Below are positions 1 to 5,359 of a DNA stretch of 6,640 bases, piece after piece. The translations under genes were made by a program, and so were the position numbers. Origin of the DNA: Planctomycetota bacterium (GTDB lineage Bacteria > Planctomycetota > Phycisphaerae > FEN-1346 > JAACEH01); NCBI GenBank assembly GCA_016935955.1, contig JAFGPY010000021.1:1-6640 (forward strand), given 5' to 3'. Every line of letters begins with the position of its first letter. Positions within the stretch are counted from its first letter, which is position 1. Below the pieces are notes generated by a model that saw nothing but the letters and a program-made list of their open reading frames with translations, was not told where the DNA came from and ran no database searches.

Positions 1-20
1 CTTGCGCCGGGGGCAGCGGG

Positions 21-566
21 TCAGTCTGAGTCGTCCGACCTGAGACGGTCCTCGATTTCCAGGTAGCGGTCCAACATGCCCTCTTCCTCAGACCACCGCT
101 TGAGTTCCCCCAGATCGACCTTTCTCTCCTGCGCCACCGCCCTGGCTTGTTCGAGTGCCTGCCGGTCGTTGAAGTAGTAATAGTTGGCCAGGCGGTCTTT
201 GACGCAGTCGGTAGGGGACAGGAGCTTGAGTTTTCCCGTCGGGTAGGTCATGGCGTCAACCTGTTTCGGAGGCTCTTTGCCGACAGCCAATGGCGGGTTT
301 CGGAAGTCGAGCAGGTAGGCGCATTTCTCGTGGCCCAGGGTCCTTCCTTTTCCGGTGAACCCGATTTCGGCCAGGCAGTCCGTGAGTCGCCGCCGTGCGA
401 TGTCGCCGGTCAGCACAAGATCGAGGTCGCGCGAAACGTACTTCCCCTCGGCATAGATCATCACGCACGCCCCGCCGGAAAGCACCGTGTCTATGCCGCG
501 GGACCGCAGATGGCTGGCCACAAAGGCACCCAGTTCCCCGATGCTCATCTCCTCAATGGGCTTCAT
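21..566 (-). CDS. Minimal nucleotidyltransferase (AbiEii/MNT-like), possible toxin of an HTH-NTase pair
   Basis: A 181-residue soluble protein with the hallmarks of the polymerase-beta-like minimal nucleotidyltransferase fold. A glycine pair (G31-G32, in LSGGACV) is followed 14 residues later by D47-L48-D49 (SRDLDLVL), the usual metal-binding DxD. D87 (YLLDF) is a candidate third carboxylate. The segment at 117-135 (SPTDCVKDRLANYYYFNDR) resembles the conserved 'PtD...dRLaa...D' block of AbiEii-type and related families. Such enzymes transfer a nucleotide to RNA, protein or small-molecule acceptors; several act as toxins that modify tRNA. The substrate cannot be read from sequence. Length is well below typical AbiEii proteins (about 300 residues), closer to short stand-alone MNT families. 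The ATG overlaps the upstream regulator's stop as ATGA, and AGGA lies about 9 bases before it, so translation is probably coupled. An antibiotic-type or housekeeping NTase role is an alternative. The fold call is fairly firm; the toxin role is inference. Confidence 0.8.
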   Translation of the reverse strand: MKPIEEMSIGELGAFVASHLRSRGIDTVLSGGACVMIYAEGKYVSRDLDLVLTGDIARRRLTDCLAEIGFTGKGRTLGHEKCAYLLDFRNPPLAVGKEPPKQVDAMTYPTGKLKLLSPTDCVKDRLANYYYFNDRQALEQARAVAQERKVDLGELKRWSEEEGMLDRYLEIEDRLRSDDSD

Positions 567-892
567 AGCGGTTTTCCTGCGAGCCTGGGGCGCCGACGGT
601 TCATGACGAGCCTCTCCCGTTCCGATTCAGAGAAGAAGTTCAGTCCTTTCTGCAGCAACGCACAGAGTTCGCCAAGAAACGGGTACCGCGGGTTCAGCGC
701 ATAGAGGCGCGTTCTGCCCGCTTCGCGGCTGTAGAGGACCCCCGACGATTCCAGACGCTCAAGCTGCCTCTGGATCGGCCGCAACGAGACGCCATAGAAT
801 CGGGCGATCTCCCGAGCGTACCCCTCTTCACGGCAGAAGAGGTAGAAAAGCACCTTCTCCGCGCTGACTGACCCTAGTATTCCCTGAAGCAT
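563..892 (-). CDS. Small winged-helix DNA-binding regulator, putative autorepressor/antitoxin
   Basis: A 109-residue protein beginning MLQGILGSVSAEKVLFYLF, the characteristic opening of a family of small wHTH proteins encoded next to nucleotidyltransferases. Residues 11-68 form the domain: helix 1 AEKVLFYL, the HTH YAREIARFYGVSLRPIQRQL with recognition helix followed by LERLESSGVL, and a wing SREAGRTRLYALNP. The C-terminus is basic (MNRRRPRLAGKPL). ArsR-like or MarR-like proteins share this fold; no metal-binding cysteine cluster is visible, with a single Cys after helix 1 and one near residue 77. An upstream in-frame GTG at 910 would give 115 residues, but it swallows a good Shine-Dalgarno, so the ATG at 892 is preferred. 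It is the first gene of the operon and overlaps the nucleotidyltransferase by four bases. The palindromic site over its own promoter makes autorepression likely, as for AbiEi-like antitoxins, which also carry an N-terminal wHTH. Its role in neutralising the partner is inferred. Confidence 0.82.
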   Translation of the reverse strand: MLQGILGSVSAEKVLFYLFCREEGYAREIARFYGVSLRPIQRQLERLESSGVLYSREAGRTRLYALNPRYPFLGELCALLQKGLNFFSESERERLVMNRRRPRLAGKPL

Positions 893-900
893 TTCCGCGT

Positions 901-906
901 CCCCCT
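901..906 (-). promoter_or_regulatory. Shine-Dalgarno AGGGGG deciding the start of the wHTH gene
   Basis: On the minus strand AGGGGG sits 8 bases before the ATG at 892. The longer reading from GTG at 910 would place this site inside the coding sequence and has no comparable site of its own upstream. The ATG also begins the conserved family N-terminus (MLQGILGS). Confidence 0.65.
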
Positions 907-931
907 GCACACGAAATCGACTCTCTTTTTA

Positions 932-946
932 ATTCGCATGACTCTT
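932..946. repeat. Degenerate extra copy of the operator half-site, in direct tandem
   Basis: ATTCGCATGACTCTT abuts the left operator arm and its flank (947-968, ATTCGGCATAATATGACTTCTT). All 15 bases of the shorter copy align in order to the longer one once 7 bases are gapped out (G, AATAT and T). It lies in the leader, downstream of the predicted start. It may be an accessory binding site or a decayed duplication. Confidence 0.4.
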
Positions 947-947
947 A

Positions 948-988
948 TTCGGCATAATATGACTTCTTTCTTAAGTCATTATACCGAA
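948..988. promoter_or_regulatory. Operator-like inverted repeat overlapping the -10 and start of transcription
   Basis: The left arm TTCGGCATAATATGACTT (948-965) and right arm AAGTCATTATACCGAA (973-988) are inverted copies. After allowing a 2-base insertion in the left arm they match at 15 of 16 positions. The spacer is 7 bases (966-972). The right arm contains the whole -10 hexamer of the operon promoter, and the dyad is centred at about the predicted start site. A protein bound here would block RNA polymerase. The wHTH product of the first gene is the obvious candidate ligand; that assignment is inference. Confidence 0.75.
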
Positions 989-1005
989 CGCAGGGTTTCT
1001 GTCAA
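978..1005 (-). promoter_or_regulatory. Near-consensus sigma-70 promoter of the wHTH-nucleotidyltransferase operon
   Basis: Read on the minus strand, a perfect TTGACA (-35, 1000-1005) is followed after 16 bases by a perfect TATAAT (-10, 978-983). The predicted transcription start is near 971, giving a leader of roughly 80 bases to the ATG at 892. The stretch around 920-1000 is clearly AT-richer than its GC-rich surroundings. Such a strong intrinsic promoter overlapped by an operator is typical of autorepressed modules. Confidence 0.85.
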
Positions 1006-1010
1006 GTGAA

Positions 1011-1181
1011 AGGCGGGGGCCGAAGGAGTGGCTGGGCGGCACGCCCTGTGGGCCGGGGTCGCCCGGGGGGGCTAAGCGGTGTTACATAAGTCTCTTGGGG
1101 TGATGCCCATAGCTTCGAGGGCGTCTGGCAAGTCGCCCCCAACCGCTCTTTGCTAAGGGATGGCCCACCGCCTCGCGGGCC
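1011..1181. other. Intergenic stretch without a convincing gene
   Basis: Between the operon promoter and the hydrolase stop codon I find no supported gene or RNA gene. The stretch holds a small hairpin GGGCG-GCA-CGCCC (1034-1046), a G-rich tract (about 1049-1071), the short open frame at 1072-1152, and a weak GGCCC...GGGCC dyad at about 1163-1182. None of the hairpins is followed by a T-tract on either strand that would make an intrinsic terminator. Confidence 0.5.
1072..1152 (-). pseudogene. Possible remnant of a protein C-terminus (27-codon open frame)
   Basis: On the minus strand an open frame without a good start encodes a protein-like tail, GGDLPDALEAMGITPRDL followed by CNTA and a TAG stop. 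An in-frame TAG at 1153-1155 closes it upstream. Composition (acidic/hydrophobic alternation, a LPDALEAMGITP helix-turn pattern) looks more like real protein than random GC-rich sequence. There is no Shine-Dalgarno and no recognised family. It could equally be chance, or a small RNA or leader; confidence is low. Confidence 0.2.
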
Positions 1182-1949
1182 TCAGAACCCCAGCGACTTC
1201 AGCCAGACCTCGCACAGCTTCGGCCACTGGGCCACCTGGTTGGACTTGCCGACGAAGCTCGATCCGTCGCCCAGTCCCAGGCCGTGGTGGCCGTGGGGGA
1301 AGACGTGCAGCTCGAACGGCACGCCCTTGTCGCGCAGGGCTTGGGCCAGCATCAGACTCTGGCCGACCGGCACCACCTCGTCCTCGGCCGTGTGCCACAG
1401 GAACATCGGCGGCGTCTCGGCCGTCACGTGCAATTCGTTCGACAGTTCGTCGAGTTGCTTCTCGCTGTATCCCTCGCCCAGCAGGTTGGTGATGCAGCCC
1501 TCGTGTCTGAAAGTTCGCAACGACACCACGGGATAGCAGGCCACCACGGCGTCGGGCCGGCAACTCGCCCGTTCGATCTCGTCCGCGGCTCGTGGGGCGC
1601 CGGCATCGTAATGCGTGCCCAGGGTCGTGACCAGGTGGCCGCCGGCCGAGAAGCCCAAGATGCCGATGTGGTCGGGCAGGACGTTGAACTCTGCGGCCCG
1701 GGCGCGAACGAGCCGCACGGCCCGCGACGCGTCATCGAGCGGCGCGGGGTGATGGTGCGGCGCGACGCGGTATCGCAAAACGAAGGCCGGCAGACCCGCG
1801 GCGTTCAGCCACAGGGCGATCGGTTCGGCCTCGTGGTCGGCCAGCACGCCGTAGCCCCCGCCGGGACAGACGATGACCGCCCCGCGCGGCCGGTCGGAGG
1901 CCACCGGGTAGAACGTCAGGTCAATCAGCGAATCGTCAATCTTCTGCAC
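1182..1949 (-). CDS. Alpha/beta hydrolase, esterase/lipase (BD-FAE / acetylesterase-like)
   Basis: A 255-residue serine hydrolase. The oxyanion-hole segment is CPGGGYG (28-34), a variant of the HGGGY motif of esterase/lipase families. The nucleophile elbow is GFSAGG (99-104, Ser101). The acid is probably Asp190 (HTAEDEVVP) and the base His222 (HGHHGLGL). These motifs and the AEPIALWLNAAGLPAFVLRYR block match carbohydrate-esterase-like proteins (xylan/acetyl esterases, BD-FAE type), which remove acyl groups from sugars. No signal peptide is visible from the chosen start, so the enzyme is probably cytoplasmic and would act on imported oligosaccharides. An ATG at 2015 would add 22 residues with a poor ribosome site; the GTG at 1949 has a perfect one. 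It lies 105 bases behind the 157-residue gene and may be co-transcribed with it. The fold and catalytic triad are firm; the substrate is inferred. Confidence 0.88.
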   Translation of the reverse strand: MQKIDDSLIDLTFYPVASDRPRGAVIVCPGGGYGVLADHEAEPIALWLNAAGLPAFVLRYRVAPHHHPAPLDDASRAVRLVRARAAEFNVLPDHIGILGFSAGGHLVTTLGTHYDAGAPRAADEIERASCRPDAVVACYPVVSLRTFRHEGCITNLLGEGYSEKQLDELSNELHVTAETPPMFLWHTAEDEVVPVGQSLMLAQALRDKGVPFELHVFPHGHHGLGLGDGSSFVGKSNQVAQWPKLCEVWLKSLGF

Positions 1950-1956
1950 GTCGAAT

Positions 1957-1962
1957 CCTCCT
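1957..1962 (-). promoter_or_regulatory. Perfect Shine-Dalgarno AGGAGG fixing the hydrolase start at GTG 1949
   Basis: AGGAGG on the minus strand lies 7 bases before an in-frame GTG at 1949. The alternative ATG at 2015 has only a weak GGAC-like match in front. Starting at the GTG also brings the first beta strand (LIDLTFYPV) to the N-terminus, as is usual in this family. Confidence 0.7.
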
Positions 1963-2054
1963 ATTCCCAGTCGCCCGGCATGAATACCAACCGGGCGCCC
2001 CAGGGTCAAGCTCATTCATAGTCCGTCCGGAGTTGTCGCCGAACAGGCGGAATC

Positions 2055-2528
2055 TTACGATGCGGCGGGCTTGGAGATCGTCAGGAGCGGCTCATTCATC
2101 AGTGCCCGGACCTCATCGGGCGTGCTGTACCGGGTGATGGTAGGCATCGTGCAACGAAGATCCAGCGAGGCACCGCGGAACGAGACGGGGACGCGGAACT
2201 GCGTCGCGCCGCCGGCTTCGGTCACGGACGACGCCGCGGACCGAATCCATCCCGGCCAACTCGCGACGATGTATTCGGGAAGCCTGTCAGGCAGAACGCC
2301 CGAGCAGTCGATGCCGCAGTCGCGGTGGCGGAACTCGACCCGCGTCTGGTCGGATTCGAGGAACTTCACGAAGAAGAGCACGAGCAGACGGACGGTCGGG
2401 GACATCCGTTCCGCCATGTCGTCGGCCACCGGCAGCGAGGAAAGCGACTGCCTGAAGAGCCGCAGATCGGTCCGCTGCTGTTTCCATTCCCGCACGGCAA
2501 ACCGCAGATGACGGGCAAGGCTGACCAT
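2055..2528 (-). CDS. Hypothetical protein of unknown function with a Cx3C motif
   Basis: A 157-residue protein I do not recognise. The N-terminal third is basic and helical (ARHLRFAVREWKQQRTDLRLF), followed by a hydrophobic helix around 46-57 (VRLLVLFFVKFL) that looks amphipathic or buried rather than a clear membrane anchor. A distinctive motif HRDCGIDCSG follows (Cys71, Cys75), then a Trp/Pro-rich stretch (ASWPGW, 89-94) and a beta-rich C-terminal half with Cys126. There is no signal peptide. Coding status is supported by a perfect AGGAGG 6 bases before the ATG, a plausible promoter immediately upstream, and codon use with a GC-rich third position. It stands between the glycosyltransferase and the hydrolase on the same strand, 105 bases before the latter. 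Two closely spaced cysteines might bind a metal or form a disulfide, but two alone do not establish either. Confidence 0.7.
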   Translation of the reverse strand: MVSLARHLRFAVREWKQQRTDLRLFRQSLSSLPVADDMAERMSPTVRLLVLFFVKFLESDQTRVEFRHRDCGIDCSGVLPDRLPEYIVASWPGWIRSAASSVTEAGGATQFRVPVSFRGASLDLRCTMPTITRYSTPDEVRALMNEPLLTISKPAAS

Positions 2529-2549
2529 GCGTCACCTCCTCTGCCGGAC

Positions 2550-2578
2550 AGTATAACATGACGGATAGGAGTGGGCAA
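2550..2578 (-). promoter_or_regulatory. Probable promoter of the 157-residue hypothetical gene
   Basis: On the minus strand TTGCCC (2573-2578) is followed after 17 bases by TATACT (2550-2555), giving a short leader of about 15 bases. The leader contains AGGAGG (2535-2540), 6 bases before the ATG at 2528. The -10 matches 5 of 6 consensus positions and the -35 4 of 6. It implies expression independent of the glycosyltransferase upstream. Confidence 0.5.
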
Positions 2579-2612
2579 CGACGCGGCGGCAGTAACCAGC
2601 CGCGGCCGGCCG

Positions 2613-3305
2613 TCAGTCGAACAGGCGGAACCGCAGGATGTGCCACACGGCGGCAAGCCCGTCGCGCCAGGTGATCTTCTTGCCTTCGTCGTAGGTGCGG
2701 CCATTGTAGCGGATGGCCACCTCGTAGACCCGGAACTTGCCGCGGGCCACCTTCTGGACCAGCTCGGGCTCGATGCCGAACCGCTCGCTCCGCAGGCACA
2801 AGCCCTGGACCACCTCGCGGCGGAAGACCTTGTAGCCGGCCTCCATGTCCGACAGGTTCAGCCCCGTCATCATGTTCGACAGCAGCGTCAGCATGCGGTT
2901 GCCGACGTAGTGCCAGAAATAGAGCACGCGATGCACGTCGCCGATGAAGCGGCTGCCGATGACCACGTCGGCCAGCCCGGCCTCGATCGGGGCCACGAGA
3001 CGCCCGTAGTCGGCCGGATCGTATTCCAGGTCGGCATCCTGGACGAGCACAACGTCGCCCGTGGCCGCGGCAATGCCCGTCCGCAGCGCCGCTCCCTTGC
3101 CGCGATTGCGCTCGTGCCGCAGGACCTTCAGCCGCGGCTCCCCTGCGGCCCGTTCGCCGATCCGCTGCCACGAACCGTCGGTCGAGGCATCGTCGACGAC
3201 GATCAGCTCGATCTCGGCCTCCACCGGCGCAGCCAGCACGCCGTCGACCGCCCGATCGATCGTCCGCTCCTCGTTATAGACCGGCATGATGACCGACAGC
3301 TTCAT
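2613..3305 (-). CDS. Family 2 glycosyltransferase, DPM1-like (polyprenyl-phosphate sugar transferase type)
   Basis: A 230-residue GT-A enzyme. Landmarks in order: the N-terminal MKLSVIMPVYNEERTI; nucleotide-binding VVDDASTDGS with Asp38-Asp39; NRGKGAALRTGI (67-78); the DxD metal motif QDADLEYDP (Asp90, Asp92); VIGSRF (115-120); and the late conserved blocks SDMEAGYKVFRREV and FGIEPELVQKVARGKFRVYEVAIRYNGRTYDEGKKI (quoted in part), typical of the DPM/DPG-synthase-like subgroup. These enzymes move a sugar from a nucleotide donor to a polyprenyl phosphate at the cytoplasmic membrane face, supplying lipid-linked sugars for envelope glycans or protein glycosylation. No C-terminal membrane helices follow, so this is the soluble, DPM1-size form. 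The ATG is preceded by GAGGTGA at good spacing. It is divergent from the M23 gene. The donor sugar and acceptor cannot be told from sequence. Confidence 0.92.
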   Translation of the reverse strand: MKLSVIMPVYNEERTIDRAVDGVLAAPVEAEIELIVVDDASTDGSWQRIGERAAGEPRLKVLRHERNRGKGAALRTGIAAATGDVVLVQDADLEYDPADYGRLVAPIEAGLADVVIGSRFIGDVHRVLYFWHYVGNRMLTLLSNMMTGLNLSDMEAGYKVFRREVVQGLCLRSERFGIEPELVQKVARGKFRVYEVAIRYNGRTYDEGKKITWRDGLAAVWHILRFRLFD

Positions 3306-3326
3306 GGCTCACCTCGTCCACGGCCC

Positions 3327-3342
3327 GCCGCCGACCGGCGGC
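3327..3342. repeat. GC-rich inverted repeat in the divergent intergenic region
   Basis: GCCGCCG (3327-3333) and CGGCGGC (3336-3342) form a perfect 7-bp dyad with a 2-base centre. It lies about 12 bases upstream of the glycosyltransferase Shine-Dalgarno. In RNA it could fold in the leader of that gene; it could also be a protein site shared with the divergent promoter, or a by-product of GC-rich composition. There is no T-tract, so it is not a terminator. Confidence 0.35.
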
Positions 3343-3397
3343 CGATGCCGCCAATTCTAGTGCGGCCCCGAGCACCGTACCACTGCTTTCTGCGACC

Positions 3398-3427
3398 TTG
3401 TGCTGACAACACTGCAGGGAGTACAAT
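3398..3427 (+). promoter_or_regulatory. Candidate promoter of the M23 peptidase operon
   Basis: TACAAT (3422-3427) is a 5-of-6 match to the -10 element. Eighteen bases upstream lies TTGTGC (3398-3403), a weak -35 with 3 of 6 matches. The predicted start is near 3434, about 30 bases before the ATG at 3466. This placement argues against translation from the GTG at 3400, which would lie upstream of the start of transcription. Confidence 0.4.
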
Positions 3428-3465
3428 GCCTGCGTGGTCGAGTGACGGGCACGGGGAGGGACGGG

Positions 3466-5049
3466 ATGAGGTTGTCTGAGCGATGCGCATCGCGGCAAGC
3501 GACGCGGCGATCGAGGATCGTCGTGGGTGCCGTCGCGTTGGCCGTGGCGGCTCTGGCCTGGTGTTGGCGGAGTCCGGCGCGGGCCGATGAGGAGGCAAGC
3601 CAACCTGCGGCGGCAAAGGAGGCGAATGTGAGCGAGGCGGCCACTGTTGAACCGTTGCTGCGGACCGTGGACCTGAACGTCGGCCAGACGCGCGAGGTGG
3701 TGCTGTCAGATGGCAACAAGGCGACGGTCAAGCTCGTGAGCATCAGCGACGAGCGCGACGACCTTCGCGGCGCGGTCCGCCGGGCGACGGCCACGGTCGA
3801 GGTCAACGGACGCCAGGCGACGCTCAGCGCGGGCATGTACAACCTGCCGGTCGACCTTGGCGGCGCGCAGGTCGACTGCGCCGTGACCAGGGCCTGCCTG
3901 ACCAACGGCAAGGGCAACGCCTGGGCGCTGGACGCCGACGCGCGGTTGCGGCTGTGGCCGGCCGGGTCGCCGTGGGTGCGTCCCGGCACATACGTCTACC
4001 CGGTCGAACAGCGGTGGTTCGCCACGCAGACGCAGATGGCCAACGAGCCGACCTTCGTCGACGGTGTGGAGAGTCCGGCCGCCAAGCGAGCCTACTATCA
4101 CGACGGCCTGGACATCGGCGGTCCCGAGGGGCTGCTCGACGTGGTCTCGGCGACCGACGGCCTGGTGGTGGTCGCCGGCGACGAGCGGATCGAGGGCCGC
4201 GCGGAGTTGCTCGTCAAGGGGCGATACGATACGGTCTACGTGCTGGACGGTCGCGGCTGGCTGCACCGTTACAGTCACCTCAAGAGCGTCAGCGTCCGCG
4301 CCGGGCGGCGCGTGGCCATGGGCGAGAAACTCGGCGTGCTGGGCAAGGAGGCCGACAGCGGCGGCTGGTCGCATCTGCATTACGCGATCAGCGCCGTGCA
4401 GCCGTCGGGGCGCTGGGGCACGGTCGAAGGCTACGCCCTGCTGTGGCAGGCCTATCGCGAGCAGTACAAGCCCAAGCTGGTGGCGATCGCGCGGCCGCAC
4501 TACTTCATCTGGACCGGCCAGTCTGTGGAACTCGACGGATCGCGATCGTGGTCGGCCGCAGGACGCCAGATGCACTACGACTGGACGTTCGGCGACGGCA
4601 GCGTGGCCTGCGGCAAGACGGTCCGCCGCACGTATGCCAAGGCGGGCGAGTACAGCGAGATGCTGTGCGTGACCGACGACCAGGGCAACGAGGCGTTCGA
4701 TTTCGCGACGGTCCAGGTGATCGACCGCGAGCATCCCGACCGTCCGCCGCCGGGCATCCACGCCTGCTGCCGCCCGACGTCCACGGCGGCGCCGGGCGAA
4801 GCCGTGACGTTTACGGTCCGCACGTTCGGCACGACGCACGGCCAGGAGGTTTGGAATTTCGGCGACGGTACACCGACGGCGACGACGAAATCCGACGGCA
4901 ACGTGGAGGCCCTGGCCAAGGACGGTTACGCCGTGATCGAGCACCGCTACGAGAAGCCGGGCCGGTACATCGTGACCGTGAGCCGCAGCGACGAACACGG
5001 CCAGCAGGCCGTGGCGCACCTGGTGGTCTACGTAGGGCACGAGCACTGA
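3466..5049 (+). CDS. Exported M23 (LytM-type) metallopeptidase with two C-terminal PKD domains
   Basis: A 527-residue precursor. It starts with a signal peptide: basic n-region (RQATRRSR), hydrophobic core IVVGAVALAVAALAW, and a likely cleavage after SPARA. An uncharacterised beta-rich region (about 45-200) precedes the peptidase. The M23 zinc site is complete: His212 and Asp216 (HDGLD), His271 (YSHL), and His303 and His305 (HLH). Tandem PKD repeats follow, with WTFGDG at 373-378 and WNFGDG at 463-468. M23 enzymes cut peptide cross-links of peptidoglycan or similar glycine-rich peptides; PKD domains are beta-sandwiches for protein or glycan contacts outside the cytoplasm. The ATG at 3466 has GGAGG upstream; an in-frame GTG at 3400 would bury the signal peptide. 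It leads a tight plus-strand run, with the next gene 18 bases on. Substrate may be the thin planctomycete-type wall or a surface protein; this is inferred. Confidence 0.9.
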   Translation: MRLSERCASRQATRRSRIVVGAVALAVAALAWCWRSPARADEEASQPAAAKEANVSEAATVEPLLRTVDLNVGQTREVVLSDGNKATVKLVSISDERDDLRGAVRRATATVEVNGRQATLSAGMYNLPVDLGGAQVDCAVTRACLTNGKGNAWALDADARLRLWPAGSPWVRPGTYVYPVEQRWFATQTQMANEPTFVDGVESPAAKRAYYHDGLDIGGPEGLLDVVSATDGLVVVAGDERIEGRAELLVKGRYDTVYVLDGRGWLHRYSHLKSVSVRAGRRVAMGEKLGVLGKEADSGGWSHLHYAISAVQPSGRWGTVEGYALLWQAYREQYKPKLVAIARPHYFIWTGQSVELDGSRSWSAAGRQMHYDWTFGDGSVACGKTVRRTYAKAGEYSEMLCVTDDQGNEAFDFATVQVIDREHPDRPPPGIHACCRPTSTAAPGEAVTFTVRTFGTTHGQEVWNFGDGTPTATTKSDGNVEALAKDGYAVIEHRYEKPGRYIVTVSRSDEHGQQAVAHLVVYVGHEH

Positions 5050-5067
5050 ACGGGAAAGGGTGGAACG

Positions 5068-5343
5068 ATGAAGCTGATAATCTGGAAGGTGCTGGTGGTG
5101 CTGGGCCTGGCGCTGTTGGTGATTCTGACCGCGGCGACGACCGAGGAGATGGTCAAGCAGTACAAGAAAGACAATGCCGAGGCGCGACAGTTTTGTTCGG
5201 GCTCGCCGGGGGTCGTCTATGCCCCGGTGAACTACACCGCCATGTGGCGGGGATGCATCAACACAGCCGCCTTGTGGGCGGGGGGCATTCTTGTGGGCGT
5301 CGTGCTGAAGCCCCGCGCGGCGTGCGCGGCGAAGGAACTGTGA
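5068..5343 (+). CDS. Small two-helix membrane protein, unknown function
   Basis: A 91-residue protein without a recognised family. Helix 1 spans about 4-24 (IIWKVLVVLGLALLVILTA) and helix 2 about 66-80 (TAALWAGGILVGVVL). Lysines at the N-terminus and K81/R83 after helix 2 predict both ends in the cytoplasm and a 40-residue external loop. The loop begins charged (EEMVKQYKKDNAEARQ) and carries two cysteines, Cys43 and Cys63, that could form a disulfide. The ATG follows a GGG-rich ribosome site 18 bases after the M23 gene, and the next gene is only 16 bases away, so co-expression with both is likely. A partner or anchor for the exported peptidase is possible but unproven. Helix 1 could also be read as an uncleaved signal sequence. 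Confidence 0.65.
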   Translation: MKLIIWKVLVVLGLALLVILTAATTEEMVKQYKKDNAEARQFCSGSPGVVYAPVNYTAMWRGCINTAALWAGGILVGVVLKPRAACAAKEL

Positions 5344-5359
5344 GAGGAGCACGACGAGC

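Noticed and set aside
953..958. CATAAT as -10 of a plus-strand promoter divergent from the operon
   Set aside because: No -35 at suitable distance and no plus-strand gene follows; the match is explained by the operator arm.
1163..1182. GGCCC...GGGCC dyad just after the hydrolase stop, as a terminator
   Set aside because: Only a 5-bp stem with a 10-base loop and no T-tract on the minus strand.
1284..2021. 245-residue plus-strand open frame opposite the hydrolase
   Set aside because: Antisense of a gene with an intact GFSAGG nucleophile motif and catalytic triad; no motifs or ribosome site of its own.
2585..2605. GCGGC...GCCGC hairpin downstream of the glycosyltransferase as a terminator
   Set aside because: Five-bp stem, 8-base loop, not followed by T residues; expected often at this GC content.
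2040..2630. 13-base repeat CGAACAGGCGGAA at 2040-2052 and 2618-2630
   Set aside because: One copy is the end of the glycosyltransferase coding sequence; similarity stops sharply outside 13 bases, so chance is more likely than a mobile or regulatory repeat.
3354..3382. TAGAAT as -10 of a minus-strand promoter for the glycosyltransferase
   Set aside because: The -10 matches 5 of 6 but no acceptable -35 is found at 16-18 bases (TGGTAC is poor); too weak to list.
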